DNA of 9,360 nt. It comes from Mariprofundaceae bacterium. GTDB lineage: Bacteria > Pseudomonadota > Zetaproteobacteria > Mariprofundales > Mariprofundaceae. A model generated the notes under the pieces. It saw only the letters and a list, made by a program, of their open reading frames with translations. It did not search any database and was not told where the DNA came from. The DNA lies in contig JAUZQU010000141.1 of assembly GCA_030950835.1 (NCBI GenBank), positions 1 through 9,360 of the forward strand, read 5' to 3'. Positions 1-6,714 of this stretch are shown piece after piece (within the stretch, counting starts at the first letter, position 1; every line of letters starts with the position of its first letter). The translations under genes were made by a program, and so were the position numbers.

Positions 1-792
1 GCCGATATTGGTGATGCATATAGCTTTGTGTATAGTGTCAGTGGTGTTGCCAGCAATGGTACGGCTACGATGGATAGTTATGGCACATTAAACTATGCAC
101 CGAACCTCAACTTTAATGGGGCGGATACATTTACAGTTCAAGTTGCCGATACTTATGGTGCAGTGGATACATTATTGGTGAATGTGACGGTAAATCCAGT
201 GAATGATATACCAAGCATCGCTTTGGCTGAAATAGCACCATACAGCACCTATGAAAATGTAAGTTTAACCCTGAATGCTACAGCCATTGATGTCGATGGA
301 GACCCTTATACCTTCAGTTTGGTTTCAACATCACCATACAATGCCACGGTTATTTTGGATGTTTACACAGGTGTGTTGACCTACACACCGTATGCTTTCT
401 TTCATGGTGTGGATCACTTTAGTATTCAAAGCGCTGATGTTTATAGCAGCAGTGTGCTGTTGGATGTTTATGTGAGCGTAGTCGCCGTGAACCAAGCACC
501 ATATTTCACTTTTCCTGTGGATCATTATGCGAATCCTACAGCAGCTTATGCCATAGGTTTAACGCAAGATACTTATGCCACGTTCGATACTTACGCCTTT
601 GATCAAGATGGCGATGTGTTGACCCTTAGCTTGGGAACAGCCGCGACCAACGGTACGGCAAGTTTTGATGTTTATGGTACAGTCAATTACACGCCGAATG
701 TTGGTTATGTGGGTACGGATAGTTTTGTTTTGAAGGTGAGTGATCCATATACTTTTGATTCGTTAACGGTGAATGTTGATGTGTATGCGTTG
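1..792 (+). other. Three tandem cadherin/Ig-like repeats (about 96 residues each)
   Basis: Each unit carries the signature of bacterial cadherin-like or 'tandem-95' repeats: an NGTA-type strand, a 'G-x-[LV]-x-Y-x-P-N' strand, a 'G-x-D-[ST]-F' strand and a closing 'V-x-V-x-x-x-N' boundary strand. Boundary prolines fall at 211 (NPVNDIP), 499 (AVNQAP) and 793 (VYALP), so the period is 288-294 bases, or 96-98 residues. The first unit is cut by the window edge. The family forms elongated calcium-stabilised stalks in surface proteins. DxY triplets occupy many of the loop positions here. Confidence 0.75.
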
Positions 793-3700
793 CCATCTTT
801 CGCGCTGGTGACGGTGCAAGATGTTGGTGGTACTGCCATTGCTGGGGTGGCGTTGCAGGTTTATGATGTGTACGCAGATACTTTCCATGCACTTGGCGTT
901 ACCGATGCTGTTGGGGTGCTTAACATTACTGATCCATACACGATTGATCCGTATGCATCTTATGTGTTGCTTGCGGATACAAATAATTTGGCTTATGCAG
1001 CAGGTTATTGGGTAAATCAATTGAATAGTAATGGTGCCAATATCGATGCAGGCAATCAAAGCAACCCTTATACTTGGGTACCATCGCAAATAAATCCTGT
1101 ACTCAAACTTGAAGCAGGTGTGACGCTTTCGGGGCAAATTACGGATAGTTATGCTGCGATTGTGCCATTTGCCGAAGTGAGCTATCAAACAAATTTAAAT
1201 GGTGGTGATTTCTTCACCTTTGCGGATGTATACGGCAATTATGCTACAGGTGTGGTGCCGAATAGTTATTATATTGGGGTAAAAGGGCTGGCATTTGATA
1301 GTTATGGTGCGACAGTGCCAATTGCTGGTGGTCAAGCAGGTGGTTATTACTTCTCCAACTCGGTGACCGATCCCTATGGTGTGATCACGGTGACGACTGG
1401 TCTTACCTCATTATCTGCCAATGCAAGCAAGCTGGACGTTTCTGCTGCTTTGAGCTTAAATATGCAGCTGGTTGCAGGTGCTTACCTTTCAGGCACGGTG
1501 ACGGATAGTTATGCGGCGAATGTGGCGAATTTAAGCATCAATATTGATGGTGGTTATCATAGAGCAGATACAAATGCCCTTGGTTTTTATGCGGTGAATG
1601 TGCAACCAGGGATATTGAAGATTAAAACAGACGACGTGGTTCGCCCTCATATTGGGCTAGAGCAGCCTTTACCCAACCATAATCTTGCTGGTTATGCTTC
1701 AACTTTGGGTGGTGTGGTCAGCCTAACAATAGATGCCTACTCAAGCTTTAATTTTACTGCAGGAACAGCTGTTATTGCCAATATGCAGCTTGCGCAGGGT
1801 GCGCTTATTACGGGTAATGTGGACAATGGTTTTGCTGTAGCGATTGCTGGTGTGGAAGTGGTTGCGGTGGTGGATAATTATGGTGCAACGGCCAGCCATA
1901 CAGTAAGTGATGCTTACGGTGCTTACACTTTGGTGGTGCCGTCTGGCAGCTACTATGTTCAAGTGCGTGACTCGGTGTGGAATCAAGCTACACAAAGCAA
2001 TCAGCCCTTGGCTGGTGGTTATTTGGGTGGTTATGTTCAAGATGTTTATGGTAATCTGAACAGAGATGTGTGGTCTGCGGCTTGGTTTAGTACGACCGTG
2101 GGAACGCCAGTAACTGTGTATGCTAAGATGGTTCAGGGTGGTACAGTCACTGGGTCTGTGCTGAACGCAGATGGTTATGCCGCAGCAGGTATCACGGTTG
2201 AACTTCGCGACACCTATTCAGGACAAAACTATGGTATAAATGCCAATGAAGATGGTTCTTTTGGCATCAACGTGCCACTTTCGGCGAATAATTATCATTT
2301 GTGGATGGGTAATCAGCAGTGGGACAATGCAACACAAACGATGAGTAATGTTCCAGTGGATTGGTTGACAGGTTATGTGGATGCAGCAGGAAATATCACT
2401 TCAACACTTGCCAACTATGCTGTTTATGCAGTTACCCAAGGTGGTACAACTGCAACAGGAACCACAAACCTTGGTTTAGTAGTTCCAAGCTTGGCATTGA
2501 GTGCACAACCAAGCTTTGGTATGACCGATAGTTATGGTGCTGTCATTCAAGTATACCTTGAAGATGGTTTTGGCTCGCCTATTGCAGGGCAACAAGTGAA
2601 CTACGCGGTGACAGGCAGTGCCACGGTTTCACCTTACACGTTTACCGATATATATGGGGACGCTTTGGTTACAGTAAATGACACGTTTGCAGAAACAGTG
2701 ACCATCACGGCAACTTATGGTGCAGTATCAACATCACTTGATGTGCGATTTGTGCTTTCAACATCGGATGCGGATGCAGATGGACTCACTGCCGCACAAG
2801 AATATACAGCAGGCACCAATCCCAATAATGCGGATACGGACGGTGATGGTCTCAACGACTTGGCAGAAGTGAATGCAGGCACAGACCCCAATGATGCTAC
2901 TAGTTTTAACCATGCACCTGAAGCGGGAATTCATGCGGCGGCGGCGGCGTTGTCTTTTGATGGTGTCGATGATTATACATACCTTGGCACAGGGGCAGGC
3001 TTAATCTCTGGAACTGCCAGCTTTACCCATGAAGCATGGATTAAAACTTCTTTTGCTGGGTTTAGAGGAGAAATCGTGGCTGTAGGTAATGAGTTAACCA
3101 ATGGTCTGGGTACGCATTTGTATGTGACCAGTGGGCTGCTGCGCTTTGATTTGACAGGAATCGGAGGGGTATCTTCGGCGGTTACGGTGAATGATGGTAA
3201 ATGGCATCATGTTGCGGTGACTTATAGTGGTGCGAACATTCAGCTTTATGTTGATGGTGTTGCAACAGGGCTTGCTACTGCGATGTCCCCCGTTATCTCC
3301 CTAGGCAATGCGACCATTGGGGCATATGTTAATAATTTAGGAGCATTGACCTCACCGTTCTCTGGCGAAATTGATGATGTGCGCATGTGGAACATTGCAC
3401 GCACACAAGCAGAAATTCAAACGGATATGTATACTGAATTGCTAGGTAATGAGGCGAATTTGGTAGGTCACTGGGGCTTTAATGATGGTTATAGTTCGGT
3501 AGCGATGGATAGCTTTTCCAATACCAATAAAGGTGTGTTGGGTAACGGCGTGGTGGCAAATATGCCGACATGGGTGTCTTCTGGGGCTAAAGGCTTAGCA
3601 AATCCAGCCACATTCACTATGCCGCGTGATACTTATGGCACGATATACTTGGCTTCGTCTGATGTTGAAGGGGATGCGACATCTATTTATGTGACCACAC

Positions 3701-6630
3701 TACCAAGCATTGGCACTTTATATCACACCGCTGATGGTTATACCTTGGCAGCACCTGTGTTGACCAATGATGTGGTCAGTGATGCGTATGGACGGGTGAT
3801 TTATGTGCCCAATGCTGGTCAGGGCGGGCTTCCATATGCCACGTTCGACATTTACGCTGCTGACCCTTACAGCGCATCGACCACAGCGCCTATTGCAGTT
3901 GATGTCACAGGTTTTACCGTGATTGCAACTGCAAATGCCAACAATACGATTACCGCCAACACCATTTGGGACATTTATAGCTCTCCATATTGGGTGCAAG
4001 CTGCTGTGGCAATCAACGCGGGTGGACGTTTGCAGATTGATGCTGGCGTGGTGGTGAAATTTGCCAATGGTAAGGGCATTACTGTCAATACTGGTGGTGT
4101 GCTGGATGTCTATGGACAATCGGGCAACAAGGTTGTGCTCACCAGCGCCAATGATAACACCTCTCACGGTGTGACCACTGGCTCTACGGGTACGCCTGGT
4201 TCACAAGGCAGCGGATATTGGGGTAATATTTATTACTTTGGCGGTACGGGAACCATGCAGTTTGTGGATGTCTTGCATGCTGGGGAAATATTTGGGGCAA
4301 TTTATGTGCGTAGCTCCTCGCCAACCTTGCAAGATATTTATATTGAAGACTCTGGCTCCACAGGTCTGAAAATTTATGCCTCACCTGGAACAACAGCATC
4401 TCCGCAAGTAAGTAATTTGACGATAGTCAATCCAACTGGAAACGCTGTCTTCGATGAGGCAATCCATATTTCAACGCTTTCAGGCACTGCTTCGCCTGTA
4501 TTTAGCGGCATCAATAGTATTTCAGGCGTATTAGCGACTAGAGATGCGATTTATTTGGGTGTTGGGACGACAAGCCCAAGCTTTAGTGGCTTTACGGTAA
4601 ATGGTGGTCAATACAGTGTGTTTGCAGTGGCAGGTGTGGGCGGAACATTCACAAATAACACCTTTGATGGTGCAGCAAGTGGTGGCGTTTATGTTGGTTT
4701 GGCTTCAACGATTGCTCTAAACAACACCAATACCATCCAAAATACGCCATACCCTTACCAAATCAATGGCACAACAACCTTGCCCGCAGCTTTAGCGGCA
4801 ACACTAGATGCGGCGACGACGGATATTTATTCGTTAGCTATATCGGGCACATTTAGCACTGGCTCTTTTGCTTTAGCGGCTGATCCTCTGGGTAATGGCG
4901 CTTCGCAATGGTTGCAAGATGGTACTATCACTATCAATGGTACTGCCGTGATGGATATTTATGCTGGGGCAGTGCTTAAAGTGAAATCAGGCACAATGTC
5001 TGTAGTCTCCACATTCAATGTCAATGGTGTGAGTGGCAACCTTGTCAACATCACTTCATGGCATGATAACTCGGTTGGCTCACCAGTCATCGGGGCAACT
5101 GGGTCTCCAGTGATGGGTGAAGGTTTGTCTTTAACTTATCAAGCAGGAAGTAGTGGTGTGATGAGCTTTGTAAATGATGCACATGCCGTAAAACTGGATG
5201 TAAAATCAAGCATCCCTATGCAGAATTTACATTTGTACAACTCCATGTTTGGCTTGAATCTTCTAGCGCAAGCAGCTTTCCCTCAAAGCCAAACCATCTC
5301 CAACTTAACGATTGAACATTGGGGTAGTGGTGGCGGTACAGCGTTGACTATCAATGGTGCTGCTGCAAACGCATCGCCTACGTTTACGGGTGTGAACGCA
5401 ATCATCAAACATTCCTCTATCCATCCCGCAGTGTCGGTGACGGGTGCCAATGCTGCGCCAAGCTTCTCAGGTTTTACCGTAGATATGGATGGCAATGCAC
5501 AATCGGCACTGTTGGTGAACACGGGTGCTGCTGGTGTTTATGATAACAATATCTTCCAAAATGCGAGAGAAGCCGTGTATGTGCAATCGGGCGCAGCACC
5601 AACGCTTTCCAACAATACCATGCGTTATTCAACAACGGGTATCTCGTTGGGTAAAGCTAACGCTCTAGCTAACGCTCCGGGTGTAGTGACGGTCTCTAAT
5701 AATAGCGTGTATGATAATACGGGAAATGGTATTTATGTGGCGGCTGATGTTTATACATCTGTCATTGCACATAATACCATTCGAGCCAATGGATTATCGG
5801 GAATTTATGTCGATAAACTGACTACCGCAGGGCTTATTGTGGCGAACAATCTGATTGTTGAGAATAAACCTGCATTGAATACGGGTGCGGTGCATTTGGC
5901 AGGTGGTGTTGGTATCACAGGGGCAAGGGCAGAATTATATAGCAATACCATTGCGCACAATACCCTAGGTAAAGGCGTGGTGAGTGACATATATACTGCA
6001 TTGACCATGCACGACAATATTATTGCTGCGCATGGGGTGGATGTTGCCATTGCTTCCTTGCAGCTTACCAATAACAACAACTTAATAAGCAATGTAAATA
6101 TGGCAGGGCTAGCTGATGTGTATGCAGACCCGTTGTTTGCATCGTCATGGTATTTGGCTGCTGCTTCACCAGCAATTGATGCTGGTTCGTTGCTGGCTGC
6201 AGGTGTTGCGTTTACAAGCACCAATCCTTATGCACAAACAACAACAGTAGATGCGAATAACCTTGATTTGGGTTATCACCATGTGGGGGTAGCGCCAGCT
6301 TTGGCAGTAAGTATGACAAAATCTACGGCTACACCTGCATTCACCTCCTCTGCGCCAAACGCCGTAAGCACATTGACTATCACGCCTAAAGATATTCAGG
6401 GTGTGCTGCTGGGAACAGGGTTGAATATTACTGTCAGCTTAAGGCGAGCTGTTGTCTCAGGAGAGAGCTTAAGTGCTGTTATCGATAATGGTGATGGTAC
6501 TTACACTGTCAACTTCACAGCAGGTGCCAATGCAGCTGCTGGCTGTGACAGTTATAACGAAATGGTTGTCACTGTTGAAGGGGTTGAAATGAGTAACAAG
6601 CCGAATGTGGGCTGGGCTATTTGCGGTTAA
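1..6630 (+). CDS. Giant multidomain surface/secreted protein with cadherin-like, LamG and beta-helix modules (5' partial)
   Basis: The frame is open from base 1 to TAA at 6628-6630, giving at least 2209 codons; the true start and any signal peptide lie upstream. I do not recognise a named gene. Modules in order (window codons): cadherin/Ig-like repeats 1-264, carboxypeptidase-regulatory-like repeats about 266-820, Big_1-like 831-919, TSP3-like calcium segment 922-974, LamG-like lectin 979-1196, cadherin-like 1201-1309, parallel beta-helix 1310-2094, and a C-terminal Ig-like domain 2098-2209. Composition is rich in Gly, Ala, Thr, Asn, Val and Tyr and poor in Lys and Arg, with only two Cys, both near the C-terminus. 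This is typical of exported adhesins and matrix proteins. No C-terminal LPXTG-type sorting signal or terminal membrane helix is visible. The likely role is adhesion or extracellular matrix formation at the cell surface, inferred from domains only. Its oddest property is the DxY tripeptide, present 46 times. It converges on the recO operon and has no visible partner gene. Confidence 0.95.
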   Translation, partial: ADIGDAYSFVYSVSGVASNGTATMDSYGTLNYAPNLNFNGADTFTVQVADTYGAVDTLLVNVTVNPVNDIPSIALAEIAPYSTYENVSLTLNATAIDVDGDPYTFSLVSTSPYNATVILDVYTGVLTYTPYAFFHGVDHFSIQSADVYSSSVLLDVYVSVVAVNQAPYFTFPVDHYANPTAAYAIGLTQDTYATFDTYAFDQDGDVLTLSLGTAATNGTASFDVYGTVNYTPNVGYVGTDSFVLKVSDPYTFDSLTVNVDVYALPSFALVTVQDVGGTAIAGVALQVYDVYADTFHALGVTDAVGVLNITDPYTIDPYASYVLLADTNNLAYAAGYWVNQLNSNGANIDAGNQSNPYTWVPSQINPVLKLEAGVTLSGQITDSYAAIVPFAEVSYQTNLNGGDFFTFADVYGNYATGVVPNSYYIGVKGLAFDSYGATVPIAGGQAGGYYFSNSVTDPYGVITVTTGLTSLSANASKLDVSAALSLNMQLVAGAYLSGTVTDSYAANVANLSINIDGGYHRADTNALGFYAVNVQPGILKIKTDDVVRPHIGLEQPLPNHNLAGYASTLGGVVSLTIDAYSSFNFTAGTAVIANMQLAQGALITGNVDNGFAVAIAGVEVVAVVDNYGATASHTVSDAYGAYTLVVPSGSYYVQVRDSVWNQATQSNQPLAGGYLGGYVQDVYGNLNRDVWSAAWFSTTVGTPVTVYAKMVQGGTVTGSVLNADGYAAAGITVELRDTYSGQNYGINANEDGSFGINVPLSANNYHLWMGNQQWDNATQTMSNVPVDWLTGYVDAAGNITSTLANYAVYAVTQGGTTATGTTNLGLVVPSLALSAQPSFGMTDSYGAVIQVYLEDGFGSPIAGQQVNYAVTGSATVSPYTFTDIYGDALVTVNDTFAETVTITATYGAVSTSLDVRFVLSTSDADADGLTAAQEYTAGTNPNNADTDGDGLNDLAEVNAGTDPNDATSFNHAPEAGIHAAAAALSFDGVDDYTYLGTGAGLISGTASFTHEAWIKTSFAGFRGEIVAVGNELTNGLGTHLYVTSGLLRFDLTGIGGVSSAVTVNDGKWHHVAVTYSGANIQLYVDGVATGLATAMSPVISLGNATIGAYVNNLGALTSPFSGEIDDVRMWNIARTQAEIQTDMYTELLGNEANLVGHWGFNDGYSSVAMDSFSNTNKGVLGNGVVANMPTWVSSGAKGLANPATFTMPRDTYGTIYLASSDVEGDATSIYVTTLPSIGTLYHTADGYTLAAPVLTNDVVSDAYGRVIYVPNAGQGGLPYATFDIYAADPYSASTTAPIAVDVTGFTVIATANANNTITANTIWDIYSSPYWVQAAVAINAGGRLQIDAGVVVKFANGKGITVNTGGVLDVYGQSGNKVVLTSANDNTSHGVTTGSTGTPGSQGSGYWGNIYYFGGTGTMQFVDVLHAGEIFGAIYVRSSSPTLQDIYIEDSGSTGLKIYASPGTTASPQVSNLTIVNPTGNAVFDEAIHISTLSGTASPVFSGINSISGVLATRDAIYLGVGTTSPSFSGFTVNGGQYSVFAVAGVGGTFTNNTFDGAASGGVYVGLASTIALNNTNTIQNTPYPYQINGTTTLPAALAATLDAATTDIYSLAISGTFSTGSFALAADPLGNGASQWLQDGTITINGTAVMDIYAGAVLKVKSGTMSVVSTFNVNGVSGNLVNITSWHDNSVGSPVIGATGSPVMGEGLSLTYQAGSSGVMSFVNDAHAVKLDVKSSIPMQNLHLYNSMFGLNLLAQAAFPQSQTISNLTIEHWGSGGGTALTINGAAANASPTFTGVNAIIKHSSIHPAVSVTGANAAPSFSGFTVDMDGNAQSALLVNTGAAGVYDNNIFQNAREAVYVQSGAAPTLSNNTMRYSTTGISLGKANALANAPGVVTVSNNSVYDNTGNGIYVAADVYTSVIAHNTIRANGLSGIYVDKLTTAGLIVANNLIVENKPALNTGAVHLAGGVGITGARAELYSNTIAHNTLGKGVVSDIYTALTMHDNIIAAHGVDVAIASLQLTNNNNLISNVNMAGLADVYADPLFASSWYLAAASPAIDAGSLLAAGVAFTSTNPYAQTTTVDANNLDLGYHHVGVAPALAVSMTKSTATPAFTSSAPNAVSTLTITPKDIQGVLLGTGLNITVSLRRAVVSGESLSAVIDNGDGTYTVNFTAGANAAAGCDSYNEMVVTVEGVEMSNKPNVGWAICG
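796..2460 (+). repeat. Tandem carboxypeptidase-regulatory-like (prealbumin-fold) repeats, about five units
   Basis: A degenerate unit begins near 799 (LVTVQD). Four clearer units follow, starting at 1108 (LEAGVTLSGQI), 1468 (LVAGAYLSGTV), 1789 (LAQGALITGNV) and 2128 (MVQGGTVTGSV). Spacing is 360, 321 and 339 bases, or 107-120 residues. Units have an opening [LM]-x-x-G-x-x-[VLI]-[ST]-G strand, usually an internal 'D-x-x-G-x-[YF]' turn, and a closing Gly-Tyr segment such as AGGYY, LAGGY or LTGYV. This matches CarboxypepD_reg/CnaB-like beta-sandwich modules, which act as spacers or display units in surface proteins. No catalytic residues are expected. Confidence 0.7.
2491..2757 (+). other. Bacterial Ig-like (Big_1/invasin-type) module
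   Basis: The segment has the pattern of invasin/intimin-type Ig modules. These show an alternating hydrophobic first strand, a 'V-x-L-x-D-x-x-G-x-P-[IV]-x-G-x-x-V-x-[YF]' signature (here VYLEDGFGSPIAGQQVNYAV) and a following 'T-D-x-x-G-x-A-x-V-x-V' strand (TDIYGDALVTV). It ends in a TITATYG strand. Such modules form rigid rods on the cell surface. The DxY forms DSY (2527) and DIY (2647) sit in its turns. Confidence 0.65.
2764..2922 (+). other. Thrombospondin type-3-like calcium-binding repeats
   Basis: Two consecutive Asp-rich loops, DADADGLTAAQE and DTDGDGLNDLAE, are each followed by a Gly-Thr-[DN]-Pro-x-[DN] turn. This D-x-D-x-D-G-L-x-[DN]-x-x-E pattern is the hallmark of bacterial TSP3 repeats, which bind Ca2+ and stiffen linkers between domains. 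The acidic side chains are all present, so binding competence is likely. It separates the Ig-like stalk from the LamG domain. Confidence 0.85.
2935..2949 (+). repeat. (GCG)5 trinucleotide repeat encoding penta-alanine linker
   Basis: Five perfect in-frame GCG codons give AAAAA between the TSP3 segment and the first strand of the LamG domain. It sits exactly at a domain junction. Being a triplet repeat, copy-number change would alter linker length without shifting the frame. Confidence 0.8.
2950..3588 (+). other. LamG/concanavalin A-like lectin domain
   Basis: Recognisable landmarks of the LamG-like jellyroll are present in order. These are the opening LSFDGVDDY strand, the FTHEAWIKT strand (family 'tiexWik'), the GKWHHVAVTYSG core motif, IQLYVDGV, a GEIDDVRMWNIARTQAEI strand typical of bacterial 'concanavalin A-like lectin/glucanase' domains, and the closing LVGHWGFNDG strand. 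The family binds glycans or proteins and is common in secreted bacterial adhesins; it is not itself catalytic. DMY (3424) and DGY (3484) occur at positions where homologues I recall usually have Asn and Thr. Confidence 0.85.
3601..3927 (+). other. Second cadherin-like (tandem-95-type) module
   Basis: The segment resembles the VCBS/cadherin-like repeat family in its 'SSDVEGDATSI' entry strand, 'LPSIGTLYHTADG' turn, 'GRVIYVPNAGQGG' strand and closing 'APIAVDVTGF'. It lies between the lectin domain and the beta-helix. It is dense in DxY: copies at 3628, 3733, 3781, 3847 and 3862. Confidence 0.65.
3928..6282 (+). repeat. Right-handed parallel beta-helix with an internal duplication
   Basis: Short coils rich in Asn, Gly and small hydrophobics, such as NNTMRYSTTGISLG, VSNNSVYDNTGNGIYV and VIAHNTIRANGLSGIYV, are PbH1-type rungs of the pectate-lyase fold. 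The stretch closes with ADPLF, then SPAIDAG and LDLGYHH, a C-terminal pattern common in secreted beta-helix proteins. Two homologous blocks are visible. The GVVVKF anchor at 4045 pairs with GAVLKV at 4966, an offset of 921 bases. SPVFSG at 4492 pairs with SPTFTG at 5374, and SPSFSGFTV at 4573 with APSFSGFTV at 5455, both offset 882 bases. No catalytic triad of a known polysaccharide lyase is evident, so a structural or glycan-binding role is more likely than catalysis. Confidence 0.75.
5656..5677 (+). repeat. 10-bp direct repeat (GCTAACGCTC) with 12-base period
   Basis: GCTAACGCTC at 5656-5665 recurs exactly at 5668-5677, a four-codon period encoding Ala-Asn-Ala-Leu then Ala-Asn-Ala-Pro. It looks like a small in-frame slippage duplication within the beta-helix. 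Confidence 0.6.
6292..6630 (+). other. C-terminal Ig-like (Big_1/filamin-like) domain with the only cysteine pair
   Basis: The last 112 or so residues alternate strands typical of invasin-type modules, including STLTITPKDIQG, ITVSLRR and the closing GDGTYTVNFTAG motif common to such domains. Cys codons occur at 6544-6546 and 6622-6624 and nowhere else in the visible protein, which suggests one terminal disulfide formed after export. No known sorting or anchoring motif is visible at the end. Confidence 0.6.
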
Positions 6631-6655
6631 ATATTGAACCAGCTTACATTTGCTT

Positions 6656-6681
6656 AGCGGAGCTTTGAAAGTGCCGCTTTT
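6656..6681 (+). terminator. Probable weak intrinsic terminator of the large surface-protein gene
   Basis: AGCGG (6656-6660) pairs with CCGCT (6674-6678). An inner G-U, C-G and T-A extension follows across one mismatch, and the run TTTT (6678-6681) starts at the stem base. It lies 25 bases after the stop codon. The short T-run makes it modest. Confidence 0.5.
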
Positions 6682-6714
6682 AATAGTGACACATTCGTTG
6701 AGTGCTGTGTTTGT

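Larger units (their letters stand above)
13..6555 (+). repeat. Dispersed Asp-x-Tyr (DxY) tripeptide array, 46 in-frame copies
   Basis: Reading codons in frame I count 46 DxY triplets, the first at 13-21 and the last at 6547-6555. The middle residue is Val 11, Ile 7, Ser 6, Pro 6, Thr 5, Ala 4, Gly 3, and His, Asn, Asp, Met one each. Twenty-nine fall within the first 2655 bases. Fourteen are followed by Gly. Both Asp codons (GAT 39, GAC 7), both Tyr codons (TAT 37, TAC 9) and all four Val codons are used, so the pattern is conserved as protein rather than as a copied DNA cassette. The three downstream housekeeping proteins together hold one copy, DTY in prfB, at a conserved family position. 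The function is unknown. Confidence 0.85.

Noticed and set aside
28..30. GTG as the start of the large plus-strand gene
   Set aside because: The frame is open to base 1 and the upstream codons continue the same cadherin-like repeat, so this is an internal Val codon.
763..1188. Antisense open frame of 141 codons
   Set aside because: It is a shadow of the large gene; the product has no domain character and is rich in Ile and His, as expected from reverse-complemented GAT and TAT-type codons.
2764..2922. Dockerin domain
   Set aside because: The paired Asp-rich loops with GTNP/GTDP turns fit TSP3 repeats; the helix and second-loop spacing of dockerins is missing and no cohesin partner is seen.
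3718..4167. Antisense open frame of 149 codons
   Set aside because: It lies opposite well-supported cadherin-like and beta-helix coding sequence and shows no recognisable family or start signal.
5805..6224. Antisense open frame of 139 codons
   Set aside because: It is opposite the beta-helix; its composition mirrors the sense strand and it has no independent support.
13..6555. Diversity-generating retroelement or adenine mutagenesis as the source of the Tyr codons
   Set aside because: The sites are spread over 6.5 kb rather than in one variable region, replaced residues are not all Asn, and no reverse transcriptase or template repeat is in the window.
13..6555. The Bacteroidetes-type D-[ST]-[AILVMT] O-glycosylation sequon as explanation for the array
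   Set aside because: Most copies have Val, Ile, Pro, Ala or Gly in the middle and Tyr third, so they do not fit that motif.
13..6555. A DNA-level repeat (GATNNNTAT), such as an uptake sequence or protein-binding site
   Set aside because: Copies are always in frame, and wobble positions and the middle codon vary freely, so a fixed DNA signal is not supported.
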